A stretch of DNA of 64,000 nucleotides from Colwellia sp. 39_35_sub15_T18 (lineage in GTDB: Bacteria; Pseudomonadota; Gammaproteobacteria; Enterobacterales; Alteromonadaceae), in assembly GCA_002162675.1 (NCBI GenBank), contig MAAE01000007.1, forward strand, positions 62,001 to 126,000, in the 5' to 3' direction. The notes below the pieces were generated by a model that was not told the origin of the DNA, ran no database searches, and saw only the letters and a program-made list of their open reading frames with translations. This document shows positions 17,010 to 26,711 of this stretch, piece after piece. Position 1 is the stretch's first letter. Each line of letters starts with the position of its first letter. The translations under genes and the position numbers were made by a program.

Positions 17010-17891
17010 ATGTGCCTTATGTCTAAAAAATTACCTTCTATTCGCGAAAAAACTATCTTTGACGGAATATTCACTAAATATTTTTTAAAATCATTGTTTA
17101 AGTTATGGTTCAAATTATCAGGTTGGAAAGCGTGTAAATTCCCACCCGAAGGGGCTGGTGTCGCCATTGCTGCACCACACACCTCTAATTGGGACTTTTT
17201 CTACGCCCTTGGTGCCGCCATATTACAAGATGTGAAAATCTATTTTTCCATCAAAGATAGCCTGTGCAAAGTTCCAGTTTTAGGAACATGGTTAATGTGG
17301 CTAGGCGCTATGCCGATAGACCGCTCGCCAAAAGGGCAAGGGCAAGTTGAGCAAATAAAGGCCTTTATTGACTCTCAAAAAGGCAATCGAGTATTTTTCT
17401 TGTTCACACCTGAAGGCACTCGCGGTGCAGTAACGAAGTGGAAAACTGGCTTTTACCATGTCGCCCAAGGTTGCGAGCTGCCTATTTTTCTCGCCAAGGT
17501 TGATTACCTAAGTAAAGAAACAGGCGTGTTTCATACTTTTGAATTAACGGGAGATAAAGACAATGACATACAAGCAATACAGGCGTCATATAAAAGTGTT
17601 CACGGAAAATTCCCTCAAGATCAATATCCAGCATATATTGGTGAACTACCTTCAATATCTGAAGCTGAGGCGGCTATCATTAAAGCACTGTATTCATTTA
17701 AAGGTGTAGCCACCAAAATGGAAATTCGCGCTAAAGCTAAACTCGCGGAGCTTTCAAATACCATGCTGACTTTATTAACAGAAAAGGGGTTGTTAGAGCA
17801 ATACAAGGTAAGCGGTAGTGCTAATGAAACCACTTACCAACTAACGTTTGCTGGCCGGGGCTATTTTTTGCATTTAACACCGACAAGGTAA
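17010..17891 (+). CDS. Lysophospholipid acyltransferase-like protein with winged-helix-like tail
   Basis: The N-terminal ~190 residues resemble PlsC-type acyltransferases: HTSNWDFFYALG is the HxxxxD motif and FTPEGTRGAVTKWKTGFYHVA the EGTR motif. After about residue 215 comes a tail (IIKALYSFKGVATKMEIRAK ... LLEQYKVSG) that reads like a winged-helix region and is not part of the usual enzyme. Starts TTG 17007, ATG 17010 and ATG 17019 are all possible, with no clear ribosome site. It may remodel membrane lipids; the partner is unknown. Confidence 0.78.
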   Translation: MCLMSKKLPSIREKTIFDGIFTKYFLKSLFKLWFKLSGWKACKFPPEGAGVAIAAPHTSNWDFFYALGAAILQDVKIYFSIKDSLCKVPVLGTWLMWLGAMPIDRSPKGQGQVEQIKAFIDSQKGNRVFFLFTPEGTRGAVTKWKTGFYHVAQGCELPIFLAKVDYLSKETGVFHTFELTGDKDNDIQAIQASYKSVHGKFPQDQYPAYIGELPSISEAEAAIIKALYSFKGVATKMEIRAKAKLAELSNTMLTLLTEKGLLEQYKVSGSANETTYQLTFAGRGYFLHLTPTR

Positions 17892-17910
17892 TACTTTAAA
17901 GTATTACCTT
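17885..17910. terminator. 26-base perfect palindrome between convergent genes
   Basis: AAGGTAATACTTT followed by its exact complement, covering the acyltransferase stop and lying 23 bases before the 3' end of the HDOD gene. It could stop transcription from both sides, though only short A/T runs flank it. Confidence 0.5.
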
Positions 17911-17932
17911 AAAATAAGGTCTAAAGTAGATT

Positions 17933-18766
17933 TTAAAAAAACTCGGAAAAATCATCTTCTAAATCAGCATAATCGGCTACGGTAATGCCTAATATATTTA
18001 GTAATTGCTCTTCAGATTCTTGCCACTGCTCCGAGTAGTTAAAGCGCTTAGCCCGCTCGACCATATTCTCCGCAGCTTTGAGTGCCGCAAAGGCAATTTT
18101 ATATTCTTCCTCAGCATCACTAGATAAATAATTATTATCGTGGTGCTGGAGTATTAGTTGACATATTTCTTTAGGTAAGTGCCAAGAAGAAGCAACATAG
18201 TAACCAAGTACGGCATGATTGGTTTGATAATACCGCTCTTCTATAGCAGTAAAGTTTTCTTGAGAGCTATTTGCTTCAACCAACACATCCTTGTAATTTG
18301 GAAATTTCAAGGCTAATAAGGGAATACCGCAATGATGAAATAATCCTATGCTATAAAGTACTTCTACTGGTACTTTACTCTTAACTTTACTACCAATAAA
18401 AGTCATGGCATTCGCTACATCGTTGGCATCATCCCAAAATCTTTCTAATGATATACTCGCCTTACCCACATAAGATTGCTTAAGTAGTGTCGCTGTGACT
18501 AAGCTATTGATTGTCTTTAAACCCAGCATCATAACCGCTTGCTTTATTTCAGATATACGCCTATTCATACCATAAAGTGGCGAATTAATAATTTTCAAAA
18601 TAGTGGCAGACAGGCCGACATCACTTGATATTAAAGCGGCAATAGCATCAATATTCGGTTCTTTTTCTGTCATCAACTCATCTATTTCAGATAAGACTTT
18701 TGGTTTAACAGGCACTTGAAAGCTAGAAACTACCGCAGCCATTTTTTTATTATCAAGGTCAAACAA
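17933..18766 (-). CDS. HDOD domain signalling protein
   Basis: 277 aa. The HDOD domain covers about residues 20-215, with ISSDVGLSATILKIINSPLYG as the clear family segment, MLGLKTINSLV, and an HHCGIPLL helix. HDOD proteins are HD-like but usually lack catalytic metal ligands and act in signalling; role here unknown. No partner domain is fused to it. Confidence 0.88.
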   Translation of the reverse strand: MFDLDNKKMAAVVSSFQVPVKPKVLSEIDELMTEKEPNIDAIAALISSDVGLSATILKIINSPLYGMNRRISEIKQAVMMLGLKTINSLVTATLLKQSYVGKASISLERFWDDANDVANAMTFIGSKVKSKVPVEVLYSIGLFHHCGIPLLALKFPNYKDVLVEANSSQENFTAIEERYYQTNHAVLGYYVASSWHLPKEICQLILQHHDNNYLSSDAEEEYKIAFAALKAAENMVERAKRFNYSEQWQESEEQLLNILGITVADYADLEDDFSEFF

Positions 18767-18951
18767 ATTCGCTACTCCCTAGATCATCAATTTTCACTAT
18801 AGCGTATCTCAGCCAATAGCGATACAACCACTGCCAGCCATATTTTCTGTTAAAAATTGGCGAAATAAATTAAAATAATCCCTTGTCGCTCTCTTGGTTT
18901 AACCGTGAAATAAGTTAATATTGAGCTATACCCATATATGAAGGAATAATT

Positions 18952-19848
18952 GTGTTTACTGCCCAACTTGCCAATAATGCTGAAAAAAGCAACACCTCAC
19001 TAACACCGACTAACTTACTAAAAGAAGAAATCGATCAAGTCGCCAATATTTACAATATCATTATTGAGTTTTTTACCAATTATAGCTTTCAACTTGTTGG
19101 TGCTCTTATTGTTTTTATTATTGGTTATATACTCGCGGGTAAAATATCGGCTTGGGTATTAAAGTTATGCCTTAAAAATAAACTCGATATCACCTTAAGC
19201 CAGTTTTTATCTAACACCACCAAAATGGTTATCGTGATAATGATCACCATAGTGTCATTGAGTAAATTAGGCATTAGTGTGACACCTTTTATTGCCGCAA
19301 TTGGCGCTATTTCGCTAGGTGCTGGTTTAGCCTTGCAAGGTTTACTGGCTAATTATGCGGCTGGTTTTAACATTATTCTTATCCGACCTTTTGTTGTTGG
19401 TGATACGATAACGGTACACGGTGTGACCGGTGTTGTTGAAGAAGTGTTGCTTGCCTATACGTTGTTAAAAAATGAAGATGATGTCAGCATTACTGTGCCT
19501 AATAAGCATATCGTCGGCGAAATATTACATAACTCGCGTAATGATTCACTGCTTGAATTAAGCGTCGGCATTTCTTATGAGCATAATCCATTAGAGGTGG
19601 TAAAATTACTCGAAGAAACAATATTATCCCTTGATATTATTGGTGATAATAAAAAACTACAAGTCGGTATAGATGAGTTTTCAGACAGTGCTATTACACT
19701 GGCTATTCGTTTATGGACGCCCACTGTCAACCTTTATACGGCAAAATATCAAGCTTACGCCAGTATTTACCTTGCCTTAGATAACGCCAATATTCACATT
19801 CCATTTCCACAACGTGATGTCCATATTCATCAAGTAACGCCAAAATAA
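18952..19848 (+). CDS. Small-conductance mechanosensitive channel (MscS)
   Basis: 298 aa, close to E. coli MscS. GTG start at 18952 with AAGGA eight bases upstream. Three membrane helices at about 38-60, 80-100 and 105-130; the pore helix is rich in Gly and Ala (IGAISLGAGLALQGLLANYAAG). The cytoplasmic part begins with IRPFVVGDTI. It releases solutes on osmotic downshock. A strong terminator follows. Confidence 0.93.
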   Translation: MFTAQLANNAEKSNTSLTPTNLLKEEIDQVANIYNIIIEFFTNYSFQLVGALIVFIIGYILAGKISAWVLKLCLKNKLDITLSQFLSNTTKMVIVIMITIVSLSKLGISVTPFIAAIGAISLGAGLALQGLLANYAAGFNIILIRPFVVGDTITVHGVTGVVEEVLLAYTLLKNEDDVSITVPNKHIVGEILHNSRNDSLLELSVGISYEHNPLEVVKLLEETILSLDIIGDNKKLQVGIDEFSDSAITLAIRLWTPTVNLYTAKYQAYASIYLALDNANIHIPFPQRDVHIHQVTPK

Positions 19849-19873
19849 TAGCCGCCGACCTTCCTGAAAACAA

Positions 19874-19900
19874 AAAAGCCGATAGAGACTATCGGCTTTT
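19874..19900 (+). terminator. Intrinsic terminator after mscS
   Basis: AAAAGCCGATAG / CTATCGGCTTTT, a 12-bp stem with a three-base loop and T-run. The A-run on the other side would let it also serve the DUF2780 gene on the minus strand. Confidence 0.85.
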
Positions 19901-19948
19901 AATATTAACGCTTATATTGCTAGTACTTACGTTACTAGCGCTTTTCTT

Positions 19949-20458
19949 TTATAAGAAGCTTATACCTTTCTTCAGCATACCTGCTGCATCACCATAGCCA
20001 TTACTTTCTAAATAACTTGAGACAGTGTTAACCATGCTAGGTAAGCTTTCTTTTGGAATGCCAAGTGTTTTAAAAGCTGAATCTAAATAGTTGGCACTTT
20101 CAGCCTTTTTACTGGTTTCATTACTACCCAGCAATGACGTGATGGCTGATACTGAAGATGTTGGTGCTTGCTTAATGTAACTATTAATATCAGGCACTGC
20201 GCTACTTAACATCGAAAAGTTTTCTTTCGATAAATTATCTTGAGCCACTTTAAAAATTGCTCCCAAACCGCCAGCAACCTTTTCTTCTGACAGACCCAGT
20301 TGACTTGCTGCATAACTTATCAAGGCATTACTTTTAACTGCTGCTACTTTTTTACTGTCCGCTAACTTTTCGGTTAACGAGCTTGGCAATTCAATCGCTA
20401 ATGTGGGTAAAGTAAGACCACTCAATGCTACAGACAATAACAATATACTGGCTTTCAT
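19949..20458 (-). CDS. DUF2780-type exported protein
   Basis: 169 aa with a signal peptide (MKASILLLSVALSGLTLPTLA). The mature part has SYAASQLGLSEEKVAGGLGAIFKVAQ and a second half ending in SYLESNGYGDAAGMLKKGISFL, as in the DUF2780 (VcgC/VcgE-like) family, mostly helical. Function unknown, periplasmic. It follows efp on the same strand after a 12-base gap, so cotranscription is likely. Confidence 0.8.
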   Translation of the reverse strand: MKASILLLSVALSGLTLPTLAIELPSSLTEKLADSKKVAAVKSNALISYAASQLGLSEEKVAGGLGAIFKVAQDNLSKENFSMLSSAVPDINSYIKQAPTSSVSAITSLLGSNETSKKAESANYLDSAFKTLGIPKESLPSMVNTVSSYLESNGYGDAAGMLKKGISFL

Positions 20459-20470
20459 GATGAAAATTCC

Positions 20471-21043
20471 TTATTTAGTACTTGCTCTTGAAACATAGTC
20501 ACCAGAGCGCGTGTCAATTCTTACTTTTTCACCTATTTGCACAAACAAAGGTACGCGTATTACCGCCCCCGTTGCCAGTGTCGCCGGCTTGCCGCCCGTT
20601 CCCGCGGTATCACCTTTTAAGCCGGGATCAGTTTCAGTGATTTCAATTTCCACAAAATTAGGTGGCGTAACTGAAATAGGCGAGTTGTTCCATAAAGTGA
20701 TAGTACAAACATCCCCTTCTACTAACCATTTCACTGTCTCGGCAACCGCTTTATCGTCAGCGGCAATTTGCTCAAAAGTGTCATTGTTCATGAAATGCCA
20801 AAATTCACCATCAGCATAAAGATAAGCTAACTCAATATCCATTACATCAGCGCCTTCCACTGACTCACCTGATTTGAAGGTTTTTTCTAACACTTTACCT
20901 GACACTAGTTTACGAATTTTAACGCGGCTAAAGGCTTGACCTTTGCCTGGCTTAACCAATTCGTTTTCAAGAATATTGCAAGGTTCGCCATCAAGCATGA
21001 TTTTAAGTCCCGCTTTAAACTGGTTAGTACTGAAATTAGCCAT
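20471..21043 (-). CDS. efp: Elongation factor P
   Basis: 190 aa, three beta-barrel domains. EF-P relieves ribosome stalling at proline runs. KPGKGQAF places the modified lysine at residue 34, as in E. coli, where it is beta-lysylated. The lysylation enzyme gene epmB is divergent, 66 bases away, which supports that modification route here. Confidence 0.97.
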   Translation of the reverse strand: MANFSTNQFKAGLKIMLDGEPCNILENELVKPGKGQAFSRVKIRKLVSGKVLEKTFKSGESVEGADVMDIELAYLYADGEFWHFMNNDTFEQIAADDKAVAETVKWLVEGDVCTITLWNNSPISVTPPNFVEIEITETDPGLKGDTAGTGGKPATLATGAVIRVPLFVQIGEKVRIDTRSGDYVSRASTK

Positions 21044-21109
21044 AATTATGCTCTTTTTTTGTTAGCGGATAACCTTTAAAATAGCCACTTACTAAGCCGA
21101 GGTTAACCT

Positions 21110-22138
21110 TTGAAAATAGAATTACCGCAGATAATACCGCAAATCCACGCTGATTTGCAGACCCGTTGGCAAAAAGATTTGCGCGAAGTCATTACTGAGC
21201 CAGAAAAATTGTTAAAGATGCTGGATATTGCAGCTGAAGACTATAAGCAACACTTTAAAGCGCGACAATTGTTTCCTGTGCGTGTGCCTAAACCCTTTAT
21301 AAAGCGCATGAAAAAAGGAGATATAAATGATCCTTTGCTCAAACAAGTTATGCCATTAAACGAAGAGTTTGTCGTCACTGAAGGTTTTAGCCAAGATCCA
21401 TTGCAAGAGCACACTGCTGCTGTTGAAGGCTTATTACACAAGTATAAAAGCCGTGTGTTAATGATAGTAAAGCCGGGTTGTGCAATAAATTGTCGCTACT
21501 GCTTTCGCCGCCACTTTCCTTATCAAGAAAATAGCCCTAATAAGCAGCGCTGGCAGCAAGCATTGAATTATATTGCCAAGCATAAAACTATTTCAGAAGT
21601 TATTTTTAGTGGTGGTGACCCTTTAATGGCAAGTGATGAACATCTCGCTTGGCTTATTAAGCAAATTGAACAAATCCCCCATATTAAACGCTTACGAATT
21701 CATACTCGTTTACCTGTGGTGATCCCTAATAGAATAACCCCTGACTTGGTGGCGTTATTAGCAAGTACGGCTCTTAAAGTCACCATGGTGTTGCATATTA
21801 ATCACGGTAATGAAATCTCGCGTGATTTTGTTGATGCACTTGAGCCATTACATCAAGCTAGAATTCCAATATTTAATCAAAGCGTGTTACTTAAAGGCAT
21901 AAATGACGATGCGAATACTTTGATAGAGCTAAGCGAGGTTATGTATGATGCCGGCATTATTCCCTATTACTTGCATTTATTTGATCAAGTGCAAGGAGCT
22001 GCCCATTTTGATGTTAGTGAAGAAAAAGCGGTTAGTATCGCCAAAGAAATGCTGGCAACATTACCTGGTTTTTTAATGCCAAAATTGGTCAGAGAAATTG
22101 CGGGCGAAGCTAACAAAACGCCGATAAACCTGACATAA
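21110..22138 (+). CDS. epmB: EF-P beta-lysylation protein (lysine 2,3-aminomutase-like)
   Basis: 342 aa radical-SAM enzyme that turns (S)-alpha-lysine into (R)-beta-lysine for attachment to EF-P. CAINCRYCFRRHFPY holds the CxxxCxxC iron-sulfur site, and FSGGDPL is the SAM-binding GGE-type motif. TTG start at 21110 with GAGG seven bases before it. It shares the intergenic region with efp; epmA is not in this window. Confidence 0.93.
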   Translation: MKIELPQIIPQIHADLQTRWQKDLREVITEPEKLLKMLDIAAEDYKQHFKARQLFPVRVPKPFIKRMKKGDINDPLLKQVMPLNEEFVVTEGFSQDPLQEHTAAVEGLLHKYKSRVLMIVKPGCAINCRYCFRRHFPYQENSPNKQRWQQALNYIAKHKTISEVIFSGGDPLMASDEHLAWLIKQIEQIPHIKRLRIHTRLPVVIPNRITPDLVALLASTALKVTMVLHINHGNEISRDFVDALEPLHQARIPIFNQSVLLKGINDDANTLIELSEVMYDAGIIPYYLHLFDQVQGAAHFDVSEEKAVSIAKEMLATLPGFLMPKLVREIAGEANKTPINLT

Positions 22139-22198
22139 TCAGCACAATTATGCCAGTTACATTAATTAAGTAACCTATTTTTAAACGAAGACAACACC

Positions 22199-22507
22199 AT
22201 GACCAAAGCGATAGAACAACAGTTAATCGAAAACATTTCCCTTATTTTGAAAAAATCACTGACCGCTGATGCCACCTTAGCTGACTTACGTGAACATAAG
22301 AAAGCGAGTTTTGAAACTATTTTTAAAAAAGACGCTGGCTTTAACTGCTCGGCAAACACCTTTCAACCTTACGTTGAAGAGCTTGCCGATGATTTACTGC
22401 ATTGGCAAGCCAACAAAGAGCAGCAACAGTTATTAATTCCTTTAGTGAAAAAAATAGAGCAACTATTTACTGTGCTAGCAGGGTTTGAACAAACTCATAG
22501 TCACTAA
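22199..22507 (+). CDS. Small conserved-looking protein of unknown function
   Basis: 102 aa, all helical in appearance, charged, no signal peptide or membrane helix; one Cys (AGFNCSANTFQPYVEELADDLLHW). ATG 22199 after ACAACACC, with a normal codon pattern. It lies 60 bases after epmB on the same strand and converges on an mscS-type gene. I do not recognise a family. Confidence 0.7.
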   Translation: MTKAIEQQLIENISLILKKSLTADATLADLREHKKASFETIFKKDAGFNCSANTFQPYVEELADDLLHWQANKEQQQLLIPLVKKIEQLFTVLAGFEQTHSH

Positions 22508-22518
22508 TTTATTTAGCT

Positions 22519-24150
22519 TTAAACCGAAACCCTATCGCTAACAATTTGCAACTGACAATGATGTTGCTCAAGTAATGACAAAATAGTTAAGTTTAATTGG
22601 TTAATTTCATCTAAGTAATCATCAAAACTGGTTGTTGCTACATAGAGTAAAATATTAAGTTCTATGCCCTGGTGGGTACATGCTTTTATATGTGCTCGCT
22701 GGGGTTTCGCTGATAAGGTATCTAAGCTTGAAAAATGCGCCCGTAAGTCACCTAACAACGCTTCTATATTAGCCATAGTACAGGTGGGCGTTAAATACAT
22801 TTTAGGACGAAAAGCGATCCTTTCACGTTCTGAAAAGTTTTCAATTTCCATCTCAATAAATTTGGCATTGGCAATATAAATCACCGTTCTGTCTAATGTT
22901 CTTATTCGTGTCGCGCGTAAGCCAATTTCTTCTACTACGCCTAAGTGTTTACCAAATCGGCAAAAATCACCTATTTTTACTGGTGCCGAGGTGTATAAGG
23001 TGATCGCTCCGATAATATTTTCAACGGTTTTTTGTGCGGCAAGGGCAATAGCCAAACCACCAATACCTAAACCGGCAAGCAGTGTAGTGGCACTAAAGCC
23101 TAAATTTTCAAACCAAATCAACGCCGTTGCCACGGCAATGATTGATTTGACTACGGTACCTGCCGGTCTAAGCAAATAAACAGCTAACGGCTTGTCTTGT
23201 TTCACAAAACGCTCGGCCATTTTAATTTTCAATAAATCAACAAAACGAAACAGTACCCAAACCCAAGCAATAGTCAGTAAAGTCGCCCCTTCTGCTACGG
23301 CTCTAGACTCGTGTGTAGCATTGGCCTCAGGAATAAAAAACCTTAATAAAACCACAGTCAGCAATAAAGAGAATGGTTTCTCAATAAATTGTCGGGTGTC
23401 TGCTGATACATTGGGCTTGAAGCGTTTCAACAGATAACTAAAACTTAATGTTAAAATTTTAGCGGCAATAAAAAAAACAACAATCATGTATAAAAAATAA
23501 AGCCATTGCCATAACTTCACCCCTAAAAAACTCATTGCCGGTAAGTTTTTTGATAACCATTCTCCCAATGGCGTATAAGCATATTCAAGACTTAGGCTTG
23601 GAATTTTTGCAACAGTAGAATTAGATATTTTCCAAATTTTAACTCTATCGTCTTGACGCGGCACATGTTGAAGGAATAGCTTTACCGAGCCATGTTTGGT
23701 ATTTATATTACCGAAGAATTCTCGATAGTTAGGCACATTCTTTTCATTTAAATCACCTTCTGCCTCATCGCTAATACCATTGATATCAACCCATATCGTT
23801 CTACTTAACACCACATAAAGCTGACGCGCTAATTCTTCTTTGCCAACATTAAGTACCTCGGTAGGCAAGTTTCTATAGTCGAGATACTTTGTCGCTTTTG
23901 CATAATCTTGTTTTTTTACTGCCGCTAGAAACCCTTGGAAACTACTTCTTGGTTGACCCCGTCTGTATTCATCCTCAGGGATATTTTCATCAATAGATAA
24001 TTCATCTTCAGTTGTTTGTTCTTCTGGCTGAGCATCATCCTTCAAAATATCTTTCAAGGAAACTTTAGGTGTGAGTTGCTCTTGTGCGTATAAAGTATGA
24101 GAAACAGATAGGGTGAATAAGCAAAAAAACATCAAGAGCAGGGTTTTCAT
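22519..24150 (-). CDS. Large MscS-family mechanosensitive channel
   Basis: 543 aa from the start MKTLLLMFFCLF at 24150 (the track ORF adds ten residues upstream). A signal peptide ending at LYAQEQ is followed by an acidic stretch and a periplasmic domain (about 60-200), then four to five helices and the MscS pore (GLGIGGLAIALAAQKTVENIIGA) and VKIGDFCRFGKHLGVVEEIGLRATRIRTLD. The domain layout is that of the YnaI/MscM-like group. Confidence 0.9.
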   Translation of the reverse strand: MKTLLLMFFCLFTLSVSHTLYAQEQLTPKVSLKDILKDDAQPEEQTTEDELSIDENIPEDEYRRGQPRSSFQGFLAAVKKQDYAKATKYLDYRNLPTEVLNVGKEELARQLYVVLSRTIWVDINGISDEAEGDLNEKNVPNYREFFGNINTKHGSVKLFLQHVPRQDDRVKIWKISNSTVAKIPSLSLEYAYTPLGEWLSKNLPAMSFLGVKLWQWLYFLYMIVVFFIAAKILTLSFSYLLKRFKPNVSADTRQFIEKPFSLLLTVVLLRFFIPEANATHESRAVAEGATLLTIAWVWVLFRFVDLLKIKMAERFVKQDKPLAVYLLRPAGTVVKSIIAVATALIWFENLGFSATTLLAGLGIGGLAIALAAQKTVENIIGAITLYTSAPVKIGDFCRFGKHLGVVEEIGLRATRIRTLDRTVIYIANAKFIEMEIENFSERERIAFRPKMYLTPTCTMANIEALLGDLRAHFSSLDTLSAKPQRAHIKACTHQGIELNILLYVATTSFDDYLDEINQLNLTILSLLEQHHCQLQIVSDRVSV

Positions 24151-24224
24151 TAACAACTTCCGAAGGTTAAATATACACATTAGCTTACACAGCTAAGTCA
24201 TTAACCTCAATTTATATAGACAAT

Positions 24225-24250
24225 AAAAAAGCTGCCGAAGCAGCTTTTTT
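24225..24250. terminator. Bidirectional intrinsic terminator
   Basis: AAAAAAGCTGC CGAA GCAGCTTTTTT, an 11-bp stem with a CGAA tetraloop. It ends the DUF3016 gene transcript on the minus strand (stop at 24270). Confidence 0.9.
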
Positions 24251-24269
24251 CAACATTAATTAACTGGGG

Positions 24270-24782
24270 TTATTTGTTATCAGCCAATAGATCGTTAAAG
24301 GTTTCTAAAAACCAACCGTTAAGCATTTTCTTTTCATAACCCAAAGATTCATTACGATATTTAAGATTGCTACCCATCATAAAGCTCATATCTTTAAGTA
24401 CAACCGTATCTTCTTTGTCCACGCTACCATCGGCATTGACCAATTGATAAGAAAAGTTCATACGCGGAAAATAAATATCTTTAACAACGCGCAGACGGTG
24501 AATACCCGCGGCATTAGTATCTCCAGCTAAATCAACATCGGTTACATCAATTTTCAATACCTGACCTTCAGGTAAACGTGCTGCTAATTCGGCAAAATAT
24601 TTTTCAAATTCTCTAAAGGTTCTTTCACGAAAGTGTTTACGACTTTCATCGCCAGCATCAATATCGCGATACTTTTTATAGTCTGTCCAAGTTACTTCAC
24701 TGGTGGCCGCAAAAGCTTGGCTTTGCATGCTGATTAACGTCAGTGTAGCGATTAACATTGTAGTTAGTGTTTTCATTATCAT
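24270..24782 (-). CDS. DUF3016-type exported protein
   Basis: 170 aa with signal peptide (cleavage near AFAAT). The mature protein opens with EVTWTDYKKYRDI and contains LPEGQVLKIDVTDVDLAG and FPRMNFSYQLV, the marks of DUF3016. Such proteins are periplasmic and uncharacterised. The start may be the second Met (MKTLTTML). Confidence 0.83.
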   Translation of the reverse strand: MIMKTLTTMLIATLTLISMQSQAFAATSEVTWTDYKKYRDIDAGDESRKHFRERTFREFEKYFAELAARLPEGQVLKIDVTDVDLAGDTNAAGIHRLRVVKDIYFPRMNFSYQLVNADGSVDKEDTVVLKDMSFMMGSNLKYRNESLGYEKKMLNGWFLETFNDLLADNK

Positions 24783-24845
24783 ATCCTCTTTCCGTTGACT
24801 CAGTATATAAGACCATGCTTTTAAGTATTATGTTGTAAAAAAATG

Positions 24846-25412
24846 TCAATTTGTTTGATAGAATTGTTTCATTACCGTGGCAACAATAGTCTCAGTGCGT
24901 TGTACCCTTTGTTCAGTAGAGAGCTTTTCATTGGCAAACCCTTGCGCAATACCACGCCAGACACGCTCACCTGTTTGAGCATTTTCAATATAAATTAAAA
25001 AACTACCCTTCTTTAAATTATCCTGCTCAGGCAACCCTGGCGATATACCAAACTTTTTATTAATTTTATCATCAGAAAAATCTTCTGTTAGCGCGATACC
25101 AAAGCCAACATAAAAATTAGCTTGCGTTAACACCTTAGTATTTACAAAGCCATTCTGCTGTAGATCAGCCTCAATCGCATTAGTATATAACTGATAAATA
25201 GTTTGAGTTTGCTTAGCTTTAAGAGAGGTTTCTTTAACGTATTTAGGCGACAATGAAAATAAACTGCCCTTAGGGTAACTAAGCGGTAAATCTCTGACAC
25301 TTGAAATTGCCAATTGCTTGGCTCTGCTGGGATTTTCTACCGATACTTGTACGCAGGCAGCCAAGGTTAAAGTCGTGAAGACTAAAGCAATTAAACTGGT
25401 TGTTTTTTCCAT
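24846..25412 (-). CDS. DUF4136-type lipoprotein
   Basis: 188 aa. Signal peptide with lipobox LAAC, so the mature N-terminal Cys (residue 20) is lipidated. YQLYTNAIEADLQQNGF and GSFLIYIENAQTGERVWRGIAQG fit DUF4136, found in many marine Gammaproteobacteria. Ser/Val after the Cys (CVQ) gives no inner-membrane retention signal, so outer membrane is likely. Function unknown. Confidence 0.82.
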   Translation of the reverse strand: MEKTTSLIALVFTTLTLAACVQVSVENPSRAKQLAISSVRDLPLSYPKGSLFSLSPKYVKETSLKAKQTQTIYQLYTNAIEADLQQNGFVNTKVLTQANFYVGFGIALTEDFSDDKINKKFGISPGLPEQDNLKKGSFLIYIENAQTGERVWRGIAQGFANEKLSTEQRVQRTETIVATVMKQFYQTN

Positions 25413-25552
25413 TTTCCCATCCTAGAAATAGTAAGCTCTTACGCTATAGCTTCTTATTCTGTCACATAAATCCCTATTCGCTAAGCATATTTGTGCAACA
25501 GAGTGTAATGTTAGCAAAATGAAAAAACATAACGATTAAGCTTATAGCCAAG

Positions 25553-25936
25553 CTATTTAGTTGCTCCAAACTGGGCAAATATCTTGTCTACAAATAACTT
25601 AGAATAATCTTTTTCTAAACAGCAAAGGTGAGCATACTCTTTGGTTATATTTATATGACTATCGGTAAGTCCGCCACTCAGCAAGAAAATAGGTAAGTTT
25701 CCCTCTATTTTGCGTATAAGTTGCACAACCTCTATCCCTTCGCCATCAGGTAAATTCCAGTCTGTCAGCACCAAATCATACTTATTGGCATGAAAAACCT
25801 CTTTTGTCTCTGCAATCGTTTCAGCAATTTCTAGCACGATATTTTCCGAGCCATAGTACCTTTCAATGCACATTGTTAATAATTCGACATCGCCGGGGTT
25901 ATCTTCAACATAGAGAACCTTTAATTCGTTCTTCAT
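25553..25936 (-). CDS. Stand-alone response regulator receiver
   Basis: 128 aa from MKNELKVLYVEDNPGDVELL at 25936; the longer track ORF reads back into the kinase gene. Acidic pocket VEDN, phospho-Asp in LVLTDWNLPDGEG; the switch Thr position is Ser-rich (FLLSGGLTD) and the Lys position lies in the EKDYSK segment. There is no output domain, so it works by phosphotransfer or protein contact. The start overlaps the kinase stop (ATGA). Confidence 0.87.
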   Translation of the reverse strand: MKNELKVLYVEDNPGDVELLTMCIERYYGSENIVLEIAETIAETKEVFHANKYDLVLTDWNLPDGEGIEVVQLIRKIEGNLPIFLLSGGLTDSHINITKEYAHLCCLEKDYSKLFVDKIFAQFGATK

Positions 25937-26694
25937 AACGGCAAATCCTTTGCAACGGCTCTTGAAATAGTCTTTGAAATAGTAAAGTAGAATGAAGAAC
26001 CAATTCCCTCTTCGCTTTCCAGCCAAATAGCACCATGATGGTTTTGTAATATTTTTCTGGCTATAGCAAGCCCCATTCCCATGCCGGCATATTTTTTCGC
26101 AGGAACTGCTCGCCTCAATATTTTGAATATTTTTTCAGTGAACTTATCGGCAACACCAATGCCATTATCTTTAATGCTAAATTGCCAAACATCATCCATT
26201 TCCACGGCATTAATGGTAATGTCGGCACGACTGTTTGGTAATTGATAATGTAAAGCGTTATGTATTAGGTGGGAAAAAAGCTGCTTAATCTGAGCTTCTC
26301 TACCAATAATATTAGGCAGGCTTTCACAGTTGATAACAGCATTTTTCTCCGCAATAACCGCTGAAAAGCACTGCTGAGTTTCAATGACTATTTTATTAAC
26401 ATCTAACAAGGTATAAGGCTCTGTCGCTGCATTTAATCGAGAATAACTTAGCAAGGCTTCAAGTAATTGCTTAGCCTGAGCAGAACCTCCTAAAACAAGC
26501 TCAATATGACGCTTAGTTTTATCATCGAAACTGTCGGTATTATTAGCAACGACCAGCTCCATAAAGCCTTCTATTTGGCGTAAAGGCGCACTGAGATCAT
26601 GCGAAACAATATAAGAAAATTCATCGTATTCAGCTTGCAGCGTAGCTAACTCTCGCTGAGCATTAGCCAACTGCTTTGCTAATGTTGTACTCAT
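25933..26694 (-). CDS. Soluble histidine kinase without sensor domain
   Basis: 253 aa. A short coiled coil leads to HisKA with SYIVSHDLSAPLRQIEGF (phospho-His) and HATPase_c with HLIHNALHY, DNGIGVADKF and GMGMGLAIARKIL. No membrane helix or sensor domain is present, so the input must come from a partner protein, such as the receiver encoded on either side. It overlaps the downstream receiver by four bases. Confidence 0.9.
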   Translation of the reverse strand: MSTTLAKQLANAQRELATLQAEYDEFSYIVSHDLSAPLRQIEGFMELVVANNTDSFDDKTKRHIELVLGGSAQAKQLLEALLSYSRLNAATEPYTLLDVNKIVIETQQCFSAVIAEKNAVINCESLPNIIGREAQIKQLFSHLIHNALHYQLPNSRADITINAVEMDDVWQFSIKDNGIGVADKFTEKIFKILRRAVPAKKYAGMGMGLAIARKILQNHHGAIWLESEEGIGSSFYFTISKTISRAVAKDLPL

Positions 26695-26711
26695 AACAGA
26701 CCTTACTTTAT

